DNA from: Macrotis lagotis | Taxonomy: Eukaryota > Chordata > Mammalia > Peramelemorphia > Peramelidae | Assembly: GCF_037893015.1 (NCBI RefSeq) | Contig: NC_133658.1 | Coordinates: forward strand, 282,961,869-283,025,868 | Length of the DNA: 64,000 nucleotides | Direction of reading: 5' to 3' | Shown here: positions 21,750 to 32,579 of the stretch, in pieces | Layout of the letters: the number at the start of each line of letters is the position of its first letter | How positions within the stretch are numbered: the stretch's first letter is position 1 | Program-made: the position numbers and the translations under genes | Notes under the pieces: model-generated | Database searches by the model: none | What the model was told of the DNA's origin: nothing | The model's input: the letters and a program-made list of their open reading frames with translations, nothing else

Positions 21750-22072
21750 TTTTTCTTCTACTTCTTCCTCTTTCTTTCAGTTATCTTCTTTTTTCTTTCT
21801 ACACATCCCTTAGCATCCTTCCTCGACAGCAGCCTGCTGGCCTCATGCTCTGACTCCAGCTGGGTGAGCACATCCTCCTCCTGCACCGGGCCCTTCATGT
21901 TGTGGGTGATGGAGCAGCTCGTGTCATCCGTGAACTCCACCTGGGCCTGGGTGCACTGGCCCTGGGAACCGGTCCTGCCCAGCACCTTGGAGACTCGAGC
22001 CAGCCTGATGGGCTGCACGCGGCCGGTGTCCATGATGGTGGTGGCAGAGCAGGCCTGAGAGAGAGAGGAGAG
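21750..22072 (-). pseudogene. RPS28: RPS28 processed pseudogene
   Basis: The minus strand from 22,033 encodes a 69-residue match to small-subunit ribosomal protein eS28: [19 protein letters not shown] and TGSQGQCTQ are clear. Against the human protein as I recall it, about 16 of 69 residues differ, although RPS28 is almost invariant in mammals. Several changes are Arg to Gln, Cys or His (positions 31, 40, 44, 51, 63), the pattern of methyl-CpG decay. The normal stop codon is lost, so the frame runs on into an A-rich stretch ending near 21,758. The intronless form and the A-rich 3' end fit L1-mediated retrocopying. The 5' side keeps a short pyrimidine/purine leader. A HAL1 element (22,084-23,566) begins just beyond it. 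This is not a functional gene. Confidence 0.92.
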
Positions 22073-22083
22073 AGCTTTCTGTT

Positions 22084-23566
22084 TTCTTTTTTTTTTTTAA
22101 TTTATTTTTTATTCTCATTTTGTACAAATGTTTTTTTACACTAATAAAATATTCTTGTTTACAAGTAAACAAAATACCCCTCTTCCCCCATGAATATAGA
22201 TAGACTTGCTTGGGGGAAAAAAGTAAAGGGGAGAGAAAAAAATTAAAATTAAAAAAAAATAATAGTAGTAATTGTAGGTATGGCCAGGTGGCGCAATGGA
22301 CGAAGCACCAGCCCTGGAGCCATGAGCACTGGAACCCATATCCAGCCTCGTAAACCCAACAATCACCCAGTCGTGTGACATGCAAGCTCCCCAATCCCCA
22401 CTGCCCTGCAAAAACCAAAAAGAAGAAAAAAAAAGACTCAAAATAAAATAAAACAGTAATAATAGTAGGGGTGGCTGGGTGGCAGACAGAGCATTGGCTC
22501 TTGAGCCAGGAGCACCTGGGTCCAAATCCGGCCCCAGACACCCATAGATCACCCTGCTATGTGGCCCCAGGCAGGCCACCTCGCCCCACTTGCCCTGCAC
22601 CCTCCCCCAAATAATAATAACAAAAAATGTGCTTGAGTCTTTGTTCCAACACCAACAGCTCTGTCATGGGTGGATCTCATTCTTTATAAGTCCATCACAA
22701 AAGTTACTTCCATATTTTTCCACTGTTGCCATTGCTGATTGCAACTCCCTCCTTTCTTATTTCTTCACTACCATGTACTCTATTTTCTTTCTCCTTTCAC
22801 TCTGACTCTGCTGTAGGGTAGCTGAGTGGTGCAGCAGGCAGATCCCTGGCCCTGGGGCCAAGAAGCCCTGAGCCCCTATACCACCCCTTAGGCCCAGAAT
22901 CCACCTGGCCCCATGGTCCCGGACAGGCCATCCAATCCTAGCCCCTTGCAAGAAGTAAAAAAGAAAATGTGTTATATCTGACCACTCTCCCCCCATGGTC
23001 CATCCTTTCCTCCATCACTCACATCCCCCCCCCACTTCCCCCTGCTCCCCCCCTTCTTACTCCAGATGCCTATACCCCATTGAGTATATATGCTGTTTCC
23101 TCTCCTAGCCACCTCTGATGAGAGAGAGCAAAGATTCCCTCATTCCCCCTTGCCTCTCCCTTTCCATATCATTGCAATAGCTCATTGTAATAAAAAAAAT
23201 CTTACGTGAAATATCTTGGACTATTACCCCTCTCCTTTTTCTTTCTCCCATTCCATTTCCCTTTTTTTCCTATTGACTCCATTTTTACACCATATTTTAT
23301 CTTCGAATTCAGCTTTCTCCTGTGCTTCAACTATAAAAGCTCTCTCTACCTGCTCTATTAACTGAGAAGGTTCATATGAGTATTATCAGTGTCATTTTTC
23401 TATGCAGGAATACATGCAGTTCATCCTCATTAAGTCCCTCATATTTCCCCCCTCTCCTCCAATCTCCATGCTTCACCTGAGTCCTGTATCTGAAGATCAA
23501 ACCTTCTGTTCAGCTCTGGCCATTCCAAAAGGAACATTTGAAATTCCCCTGGTTCATTGAAAGTCC
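22084..23566 (-). mobile_element. HAL1 element, 5'-truncated within ORF1
   Basis: The minus-strand sequence begins in the ORF1 C-terminal domain (FNEPGEFQMFL-like) and runs through the stop, the 3' UTR and an A-rich tail. The three antisense SINE modules recur at about 22,276-22,420, 22,467-22,610 and 22,815-22,960. A CTTTCTGTT duplication lies at 22,075-22,083 and 23,567-23,575. Near the 3' end it keeps about 15 bp (CCCTCTTCCCCCATG) that the copies at 7,278 and 15,256 lack, so it belongs to a different subfamily. Overlapping open frames on both strands are products of the SINE modules. Confidence 0.92.
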
Positions 23567-23599
23567 CTTTCTGTTATTTTCTTAAGAATAGCTAGAAAA

Positions 23600-24440
23600 G
23601 ATATAACAGAATCACTCGCAGGCCTTGTCTGATTAGGCTCCCTCTATAATATAGCTAGGATTTGAAGGAAACCAGAGAAACCAGGGAGCAGAGATGAAGA
23701 GGAGAACATTCCAGGCTTAGGGAACAACCAGTGGAAGATTAATGGAGCTTAGAGATTGAGTATCTTGTTTGAATGATTGCAAGGTGTATGTATGTGTGTG
23801 GAGGTGTGTGTGGGTGGAGGTGGGATGTATGTGTAAATGCCACTAGAATGTCACTAGATTGAAGAATATATGTGAGTGGAAAGGTAGAAAAGGGCCAGGT
23901 TATCAAGGACTTTGACTACCAAAGGATTTTATATAAAAATATTTTATATTACATTTATATAAAATGATTTATATATAATTCATTTGGAGGTGATCACTGG
24001 AGTTTATTGAGTAGGATAGTGTCATGATTGAATCTGCTTTAGGAAGGCTAATTAGACAACTGAATTGAGGTCAAATTAGCATGATGAAGGCTTGGAGATC
24101 AAAACCAGGTTATTGCAGTAGTCTAGGTATGAGGTGATGAGGGTCTACACAAGATTGGTTGCAGGGAAGAGAAGGGAACATATGTGAGAGATATTGAAAA
24201 GGTAAAATTGAGAGGACTTGGCAACAGCCTGGATATGGGGGAATGAAGGAGGGTGAGGAGTGTGAGGATGATACCTGGGTTGCAAACCTGGAGAAGGATG
24301 GTGGTACCATCAAAGTAATAGGAAAGTTCAGAAATGGAGAAGATTTTTGGGACAAAGTTCACAAGTTCAGTTCTGAACAAGTTAAATAGGGTAATGCCTT
24401 GGGTTCTGTATTTATATCTTGGAGGAATGGATGAATTCCC
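23600..24440 (+). repeat. Ancient unclassified interspersed repeat, long copy
   Basis: The best copy of this family: GAACATTCCAGGC, GGGCCAGGTTATCAAGG, GGAGTTTATTGAGTAGG, TTATTGCAGTAGTCTAGG, GAGGACTTGGCAACAGCC and TGGTGGTACCATC occur in order. I recognise the same order from other mammals, including eutherians, but do not know its class. Frames on either strand are not conserved protein. Confidence 0.6.
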
Positions 24441-24779
24441 CCAAAAAAGATAAATTGTTAGAGACTCCATCTTTTTTTTTTTGTATGACCTTAAGGAATC
24501 ACTCAGCTTATAGACTATATGCAATTTACTTACTAGATCTCTAAAGGAAAAATGTAATCCAATTAACATCTTAAACAGCTGCAATTTAGCTTCTGAAATT
24601 TTGTCAGGGTTTGATTTTCCAGTCCCCCTGCACTCTCTGGTATTGTGTAGCTCTATTCTTTAAGTGGGGAGGCATCCAAAGGTCCTTTGAATAGAAGAGG
24701 GTTTCTCAGCACCCTCAGGTTTTAGAGCAAAGGAAGTAAAAAAAATGTCTTAAGGTTATCATAATATTACATCATCTCA

Positions 24780-25115
24780 TCAAAATCACCTTATATCTCA
24801 TGGCTCCTCTCCTCCAAGTCCACAGGTTGCAAACAAAATTCCTGGCTCCTGCTTAGGTAAACCTAGGTGTCTACTACTTCAACAGACCATCCACTGAAGA
24901 TCCTCTGAGGGCATCTACTCTGTATATGTCTTATAAAAATAATTATTTACATATTTTATTTATTTTTTACATATTTACATATACACTTCTATATAGTTGC
25001 TTGCTGTTATCTTCTCCAAAATACTGTGAACTACTTGAGGGGATTTTTTTTTATTTCCAATGTTTATTAGTACAGTGCTGGCACTTAATAAATTCTCATT
25101 GATTGACTGAGAGAC
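24780..25115 (+). mobile_element. L2-type 3' region
   Basis: Ends ACTGTGAACTACTTGAGGGG ... CACTTAATAAATTCTCATTGATTGACTG, a typical L2 terminus. Confidence 0.6.
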
Positions 25116-25239
25116 AAGTCAGGCATATTTCTCCACATTTCTTCCTAAATACCATCAGTCAAGAGAGAGACTTGCCAGTGATGCAGGGAAATGATGTAGA
25201 GAATTATGAATATAGCTTTAATGCTGTTAAAATCTTGTT

Positions 25240-25620
25240 AATTGTGGAGGGCTGTTTGCTCCTGAGATGTAAACTGATCCCCTGTTGATTGTATCCTGTT
25301 TCCCCTTGATGCTGTTGTTTTTATCTTGTCCTCCATTTCCCCCTTCACTTTAACTTTGGCCTAGATGCAAGCACCTTGGGTCAGGAAGAACCAGTATGTA
25401 GCTTGCCATTGGAAGATACCTGGCCCAAGGTGTAAGACTACTTCCCAAGCGCTACTCTCTGTCCAACCTACCATAGAAGGGTATTTAATAGGCAGCACTG
25501 CCCCTTCAAGCACTCTTTCTTCTTCCAGGCTCCCATCCAGAAGGATGGGGCTTTCTCATTCTCTTCCTTAATCCACATGGAGCATTGTGGACCTCTCACC
25601 ATGTGGCCAGAGGCTGCCTG

Positions 25621-25670
<50 letters not shown>

Positions 25671-25825
25671 GTCTCTGTCTGTTTGACTTCATTTGGCCTG
25701 TCCTTAGGGTGCTTATTGATTTTCTTACTAATTTTGGCCAATGTACTTGTAAAAATATTTTGCCCTAATAAAATTCTGAGTTTTAATATCTCAGAGAATG
25801 TGTGAATTCCTTTGATTTTTCAGTA
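25240..25825 (+). mobile_element. Solo-LTR-like fossil
   Basis: A TATA-like GTATTTAATAG near 25,480 lies upstream of a CT-rich stretch and an AATAAA near 25,766. This is the U3-R-U5 order expected of an endogenous retrovirus LTR. No internal retroviral genes adjoin it. Edges are uncertain and the family is not assigned. A (CT)n tract at 25,622-25,681 lies within. Confidence 0.5.
25622..25681. repeat. (CT)n / (CTGT) microsatellite
   Basis: CT dinucleotides passing into CTCTGT units over about 60 bp. Confidence 0.93.
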
Positions 25826-26134
25826 GCCTGAAATCTCTATCTTCAATCTCCAAATTTTTAAAAATTGGCAGTGATAGAGTGAGACTGACTCCTGACCCAT
25901 GGAAACTTCTCTTTTAATGCATGGATTCCTACTCTTTACTCTTACCTTCTTTTGGCCCATAAGTTTCAAAGGATATAGGGGAAGACAAAGAAACACTAAA
26001 AAGATGAAGGGAAATTAGTTCAAAATACTAAAACATATATGAATAGAAATATCCATAAGATGATAAAAATATATACTTGGAATTATGAGCTAACACTATA
26101 GGCAATTTTAAAGAAATGTTCCCTCTAAAAACTA

Positions 26135-26400
26135 AAGTGAGGTAGAGTAGTGAGCAGAATGCTAGAACTGGAGAAAGGAGGACATTAATTCAAATCTGCC
26201 TTCAGATACTAACTGTATGACCTTGGGCAAATCACTAACCCCTGTTTACTTTAGTTTCTTTATCTGTAAAATGGGGGTAATAATAGCATCTATCTCCCAA
26301 TACTGTGTTGAGGATGAAAGGAGATTATTTATAAAATACTTAACACAGTCTCTGGCATATAGTGAGGGCTATAGAAATGTTAGTTTATTTTAATTATTAT
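26135..26400 (+). mobile_element. CORE-SINE (THER1/MIR-like), nearly full length
   Basis: Complete order of a CORE-SINE: tRNA-like head, CTTGGGCAAATCACTAACCCC, CTGTAAAATGGGGGTAATAA core and a 3' end GAGGGCTATAGAAATGTTAG followed by an (ATT)n tail. Confidence 0.8.
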
Positions 26401-26429
26401 TATTACTCTCATCACTCCTATTCAACAGT

Positions 26430-27310
26430 CTTAGGAATTTATTAGTAGCAGTAAAGCACAGCAAATAGATAAAAAGAATAAATATTGGCAATGAAGAAAT
26501 TAAAACATTGCTCTTTTCAAAATGACATGATCTTAAATTAAAAAACAACTCTAGATACACAGAATAATTATCAAAAGAGGTAATAAATTACTTTAGCAAA
26601 GTGGCAGATGACTATAAATCCACAAAAGCAATCTGCATTTCTGTATACCATAGATGCAAAATAAATAAAAACTGATGGAAAGTGAAATTCAATTTGCAAT
26701 AAGGTTGAAATTTATCATATGTTAGGATGGGAATTTATCAAGGCATACAGGTGACTTTTAGGGAGGGAACTTCAAAATGATTTGGTTGGAAATTAAGGAA
26801 GAACTGACTGTGAACTAGAGTCTGCTCATTGGGAAGCTATGCACATAGAGAAAAAAATGACAATACTTTCTCAATTCATTTATGGGTTTAGTGCAATATC
26901 AATGAAGATACCAACAGGCTATTTTGTGGAAATTGATTAGCTGTTATCACAAAAAAATTATATAGAAAAGTGGATAAGCAAAAACAAGAAATTATAGGAA
27001 AAAGAAACTAAGGAAGGTGAACTCTAAACAGATTTTTAAAATATATTATGAATTGATAATTGTGAAACTATCCTATCATAGAAAAATATAGAAACATTTC
27101 ATTAATATAGCTAAGGGAACTCATAAATAGAACCAGCTATACATATTAAGTTAGGGTTTGGGTTATTGAATAGTGATTTCATATTTCAGAAATCACTGGG
27201 AAATGGAACCATTATTCAAAAAAATCTTTTGGGAAAATTGGATATATGCATGATGATCAATGGTTTAAGAACCATATCATAAACTAGTTTTTAGGGGGTT
27301 TTGGAGTAGA
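26430..27310 (+). mobile_element. Old L1 ORF2 fragment
   Basis: AT-rich plus-strand sequence with ORF2-like order: CAATCTGCATTTCTGTATACC, GCAATATCAATGAAGATACC, ATCACTGGGAAATGG, GGGAAAATTGGATATATGC and AAGAACCATATCATAAAC. No long frame survives. Confidence 0.6.
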
Positions 27311-27359
27311 GTTGTGATTTGGGCTGTCCATATTTGACACCTTTATGACTCATAGAGTT

Positions 27360-27560
27360 GCCTAGAGCAATAGTGTCAAATTCATATAGCTATAGATCCC
27401 TGTCTGTCACATTTTGACTTAGAAAAACCACAAATTAATATTATGTATGTTACATTTTCATTTATTTTGTAAACATTTCCTAAATTATATTTTGATCTGG
27501 TCCCAATTGTTTTGGGGCAAGTGGCTTGCAGGCCATGAGTTTAATAGTTCTGTTAAGAAC
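27360..27560. mobile_element. Probable non-autonomous hAT element (MITE)
   Basis: Imperfect terminal inverted repeats: AGTGTCAAATTCAT at the left and ATGAGTTTAATAGT at the right, around a body containing TGACTTAGAAAAACCACAAA. It resembles short mammalian hAT elements of the MER5 kind. The flanking 8-bp duplication is not clear. Confidence 0.5.
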
Positions 27561-27816
27561 ACTGAAGAGATTAAGTATCAAATATTGGATCTGAATTCTC
27601 ATCTTCCTGTCTTCAAGGTCAGATCCCTAGTGATTATACATTACTACAATATAGAGGTATATCAAAATGCAACAGTCAGATTAAACTATGCTGGCTAACC
27701 ACAAACCAGCTAATAGGACAAACTGGATTTGTACTCTACATATAAAATAATCATAAAAATGAATAATATATTGGTATCAGTTATGGATGCATTCAAAACA
27801 TTAAAAATGAAGGGAT

Positions 27817-27940
27817 GAGGTGGCTAGGTGGTGCAGTGGATAGAGTACTGGCCCTGGAGTCAGGAGTACCTGAGTTCAAATCCAGCCTCAGACACTTAAC
27901 AGTTACCTAGCTGTGTGGTCTTGGGTAAGCCTTGTAAAAA
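27817..27940 (+). mobile_element. Marsupial tRNA-derived SINE, 3'-shortened
   Basis: Head and body are intact but the end jumps from GGGTAAGCC to TTGTAAAAA, missing the usual CACTTAACCCC block. Duplication AAAAATGAAGGGAT flanks it (about 27,803-27,816 and 27,941-27,954). Confidence 0.9.
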
Positions 27941-28241
27941 AAAAATGAAGGGATAGGAGAATTTTCCTGTAATAGGATAAAAAATGACTATTGTATCTTA
28001 TCCCTATTGCTACACACTACATTCTTTGATTCTTTATCTAGATGGAAATATATAAATCAAGGTTTAGTCCTACTGCCTTGGATCTCTTACCCAAAAAGAG
28101 GTCCTGATGGGTCTAATTTCTCTCCCCTAATAGAATAAAGCTTTTTGTTTTTAATCTGTATGAGTTCTTTGGTATTTTTTTGAGTTAATAGTGGTTGCAA
28201 AACCTCTGTGACTCTGGTCATTTGTTACTAAAGTTGACAAA

Positions 28242-28242
<1 letters not shown>

Positions 28243-28287
<45 letters not shown>
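28243..28287. repeat. (TA)n microsatellite
   Basis: About 22 perfect TA units. Confidence 0.97.
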
Positions 28288-28291
<4 letters not shown>

Positions 28292-28309
28292 AAGTATTAT
28301 ATGCAATGA

Positions 28310-28660
28310 CAAAATTTTAGAAGACTTTAACTGGAGGAAGAGAAAAAAATGGGAGAGACATGACAACTGTCTCCAAATATTTGAAAAGCTTATCATGTAC
28401 AAGAGGAAATAGACATATTCTATTTGACCTATGCCAAAAGAAGAGAAAAGAATGAAAATTACAGTGTCAAATTTAGATTTGATGTCAAGAAAACAATCTC
28501 TAACAATTACTATTATCCAGAGGTAGGGTGTACTGCCTTTGGAGATTTGTGGTCTTCAAAAAGTTACTGAATGATCTCTTGTATAGAGTGTTATGGTGGG
28601 GGAATTCCAGGAGCATAAGGGTAGGAAGAGATGAATTGCTGAAGCTCCATTAAAAGCTGA
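28310..28660 (+). mobile_element. CR1/L3-type LINE fragment
   Basis: Order CAACTGTCTCCAAATATTTG, AAATTTAGATTTGATGTCAAG, CTCTAACAATTAC and GTGTACTGCC follows the conserved end of amniote CR1/L3 LINEs. Confidence 0.6.
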
Positions 28661-28819
28661 TATTCTGTTGAAACATACCTATTTAAAGCAAGGTTCTTCC
28701 CCATTCTGATTGATATATTTAGGATGGTAAATTGGGCCATATTTTTTCTCAATTCTTACCCAACACCTAGTCGTGTGGGTATGGTCTCAGATAAACTGAG
28801 ACCTGAGAGAAACCTTAAT

Positions 28820-29015
28820 ATAAAAAGACCAAGGTCACCCAATGCATCTTGGGCTATCACCAGTCCCCTTGACCTTTGTCTTGTCACTGTACTCCAAGGA
28901 AAGAGAGAGGCTAATGACGTTGCCTAGCTCAGCCTCACTCAAATCCATGTCATGCACAAGTCAAGACGTGCTAATGTTGCCATTGGTCCTCTTTGAGAAA
29001 GATAAATAATAACAA
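28820..29015 (+). mobile_element. RTE-type 3' end
   Basis: GACCTTTGTCTTGTCACTG, GTCAAGACGTGCTAATGTTG and CATTGGTCCTCTTTGAGAA lead to an (AAC)n tail. Same family as 3,890 and 19,285. Confidence 0.65.
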
Positions 29016-29047
29016 CAACAGCCTATTTAGGTATTTTGAGGCAAGAT

Positions 29048-29212
29048 TTTTTTTTTTTTTTAGGTTTTTGCAAGGCAAATGGCGTTAAGCGGCTTGCTCA
29101 AGGCCACACAGCTAGGTAATTATTAAGTGTCTGAGACCGGATTTGAACCCAGGCACTCCTGACTCCAGGGCTGGTGCTTCCTTCATCCACTGCACCACCT
29201 AGCCACCCTCTA
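29048..29212 (-). mobile_element. Marsupial tRNA-derived SINE
   Basis: Full-length reverse copy with duplication GAGGCAAGA on both sides (about 29,038 and 29,213). A CTTC duplication sits in its head region. Confidence 0.93.
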
Positions 29213-29219
29213 GAGGCAA

Positions 29220-29925
29220 GACTTTTTGAGGTTATTTATTATCGGAATGTAGAAGACAGATTTTAGCTTTTACATTAAATACAGTAAACATGAACATTGA
29301 ATACAGTGGAATTACCTATAGGTTTTACTTGAATTCTAGTGGAGGTAGAAGAATTTAAGTCATTGTTCTAATAAAATATAAATACTCCTGCCTTGTGAAA
29401 CCAGAAATACACAGCTTTTAAATATGATACTATTTATAAATGTGTAGGTTTGGAGGAATTTTAATAATTCTTTCCTTCATTTCCTGTGCCATTAAGATAG
29501 ATTCTTTCAAGTTTATGACTCTTTTTTGGAGTAGTTAGCAATCAATTAAATGGAAGAAATGATTGGAAACAAAATTTATGAATTTCATTTCACAAAGGTA
29601 AGAGGAATTTACATATATACAAGCAAAGAAAGAATTTTGTGAACAAAGTAACAAGAATGAAGGGGAATAATATAATAAATGACTATAATGATATAACTGA
29701 AAATATACTAAAAATCGTTGAACATGAATGATTTGCCTTGGTCTTAAAGACATTATTTTAGGACAAGATTAGTTCAGGACAATCCAGTGATTTAGGATGA
29801 AAATTAAAATGTATAGAAGTATGGACTATAAAATTAATAAATAACAAATTTCCTTAGAATGAGCTTAAAAATGATACTATTCCTGAAGTTAAAAATTCTA
29901 CTAAACTTATTACTTTGCTGTAAGA
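29220..29925. other. Unassigned
   Basis: AT-rich DNA. A 72-codon minus frame at 29,535-29,753 has no recognised feature. Confidence 0.4.
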
Positions 29926-29929
29926 AATT

Positions 29930-30340
29930 ATATAGAGGATGGTTTCAAAGAAACCTGAAAAACTCATATGAATTGATACAGAGTAAAGTGAGAACCAAGA
30001 GAACTACTTAATCATTACAATGTTGAAAAAAACAAATAATTGTGAAAGTCTTATGAACTTCCATCAGCACAATGATCAACCATAATTCCAGAGAACTCAT
30101 GATGAATTATGCTATGCACCTCCTGACATAGAAGTAATGGATTTAGGATACAGACTGATACACACACACATTTTAGATGTGGCAAAATTGTTTCCCTTGA
30201 ATAGTCACATTTGTTTTTTTAAAAAGTCTTTAGGCTTTCTAATTCTTTATCATTAAGAGAGGAGAGTGTGAAGCAGAGAAGGTGGAAAAAATAGAAGAGA
30301 ATGATTTTTTTAATTTATCCCCTTCCCCTCCCTCCCATCC
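29930..30340 (+). mobile_element. Old L1 3' end
   Basis: ORF2 end and 3' UTR in order: ACTCATATGAATTGATACAG, GTGAGAACCAAGAGAAC, CAACCATAATTCCAGAG and ACATAGAAGTAATGG. Confidence 0.6.
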
Positions 30341-30344
30341 ATCC

Positions 30345-32450
30345 TTCTCAACTGATAAACATGGAACTTTCCCGGAAAGGATTTAGGATTTTGGGGTCAA
30401 TTTAAAGTTACCCCATGGTGATAAACCAACTTTCCTAGGTGAAACTCTTCTATGGTCCTCTCTGTTCATAGGGCTATCCTAATTGAGATTTAGTCAAAAT
30501 TTTTAAGTGTCCCTTTCAAACATAAGGCACAACAAAATTTTTCCAGGGGTCATTCTTCAATAAGTAACAACCTATTGGTGGTTCAAGAAAATTTCCTTTG
30601 TGTTCTTACACTAAAAGATACCTTGAATTTCTTTGACAAATCCCTTGCTTTTGTAAAGGCAATTTGGAATTTCAGATTCACTGATGACAGGACAAGTAGG
30701 TTCAGTTGGAGCTAAAATAAAATAGGATCAGTTAAGTCCTGAACTAGTGTGAGTCTCCTAAGAAAAGGTTTTTGGGATTAATTTCTTGAGGTTTGCCAGC
30801 AGGCCAGCTTTATTCTATGTACCCGCAGACCTCCTTAAGGATTTCACAATAAGTCAATCAGTTTAAGTCTTCTTAAAATGAGAAAAAATGACACAAACAT
30901 TTATTAATTAGACACCAGTATTTTACAAACTTGGGCACAATATCAATACTTGAAAGAATTCAGTAATATAGCTGGTATCAGGGCTTAGATATTTACTGAA
31001 TCCTTGTGTGAGAAATAGAAGCCTTAAAATAATTTGGAGGAGGAAAGTAAGATGAGGTGAGATAGACATAATAAAATATAATGTTGGCTTTATTTACCAT
31101 CATAGAAAGCATCCTATCCCATATGAGTGATGAGTTAACTTCTGGGAAATCCCCAGAAGTCTCATGAGTCATTTGCATGGATTTTTAAATAGAATTTTTA
31201 CTGAGCCAGTCTCTAACCTGGGCAAAACAGAGCAGACCAGAGACAGAGTGCCAGTAATCAATTAGTGGTTTAATTGATTACTTTCATTACAAGGAGCAGA
31301 TTTGCAAGTCTGAATTGCTTCATTTTGTTGTAGTGGAAACAGATTATATACATGATAATAAGTGGGAAGGGAAGAAGAAGAAGGTTATTTTGGGCGCTTG
31401 ATTGATTTTCTTAGTATAAACCCACTAGTGCAGGACAATACAATTACAGCAAGTTTTGGGAGCTGTGATCAACCAAGTAGCACAAAAAACAGGTGTCCTT
31501 GAGTCCCATGGTAATGATTAAGTTGATTGTTTAATTTTGGGGGTACTTCATTATTTTTCTTGGGTTCAGAAAAGCTTATATTGATTTATTTCACTTAACA
31601 GTCAAGTATGGTCAAGGAACGAATGCAGGTTTCTCAGGATTAATGAATCACTCCAGGTTGCTTTGTTCTCCGATTCCCAGGCCAGATTCTACTTGGGAAA
31701 AGAATCTCTTGAAACTAAATTATTAGTAATTTCATTATACATATTAGATTAAGCAATATGAAAATCATAAGTCTATTTTAACAGATATTTGGACTGAGTT
31801 AGGAAGTGTGGGTTAGTTTGAAGAACTGTAAGGAGGAAGGGTGATGATGGTGGCAACTCAAGTTTTTTGTTTTTCATGAAAAATGGGCATCCAAAGAAGA
31901 GAATCTTAGGAATTGGGAAGCACTTCTGTATGAGGTCATAATCACTTTTTTTTGTGGTGAGAGTTATAGGGGTGAGTGGTGTATAAAAATAATTTGGTTG
32001 CATGTTTATTTTCTGCTGAATTATCTGGCTAATCTATCTAAATTAAAATTTGCTATTTGATTTGTGGTTCCTTCATGATCTTTGAATATATAATACACTA
32101 AATGGGAACTTGAGTTGTGATTTATATAATTAATTACTCTGTGTTCCACACTGAATTAAGAGGTACCTAAGGATCTCACACTTGAAAAGGTAAAGAGATT
32201 CTCTTCACTATTTATGAGTCTTGGAATATTTGTTTGCTATATAAATTTTTGGATTTAATTTAATACTTTGAAATTTTCCAAGAAAGGAGGGAAATATCTA
32301 ACTTTAAGGTTTTATAATTTTACTTACGATAATTGGTCCTACAGCAAAGATAGGGGAGAAAAGGAAAGCAGTTTGAGCCTGGGATTATGCCAGTCAGATC
32401 ATTAATTTCTATTTCTGTTTCTCAGTATCTTGAGATTTCATCATAGGAAG
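30345..32450. other. Unassigned, possibly including old LTR-like sequence
   Basis: About 2.1 kb without a recognised gene. The 30,380-31,650 part has mixed, less AT-rich character as in old LTR sequence, but I cannot set boundaries. A perfect 12-bp inverted repeat lies at 31,253-31,282. Confidence 0.35.
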
Positions 32451-32454
32451 AGCA

Positions 32455-32575
32455 AAAAGCATTGTACCCAAGGTCGTACAGCTAAGTGAGTACTGAGTGT
32501 CTGAGATCAAATTCAGGTCCATCCTGATTCCAGGGCTGATGCTCTACCACTGCACCACCTAGCTGACCTACCCAG
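32455..32575 (-). mobile_element. Diverged tRNA-derived SINE
   Basis: Reverse copy lacking its poly-A end: CCCAAGGTCGTACAGCTAAG through CACTGCACCACCTAGCTGACC. Confidence 0.8.
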
Positions 32576-32579
32576 GTAC

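Noticed and set aside
23757-24584. Minus-strand frames of 81 and 153 codons
   Set aside because: Antisense translation of an ancient repeat; no known motif.
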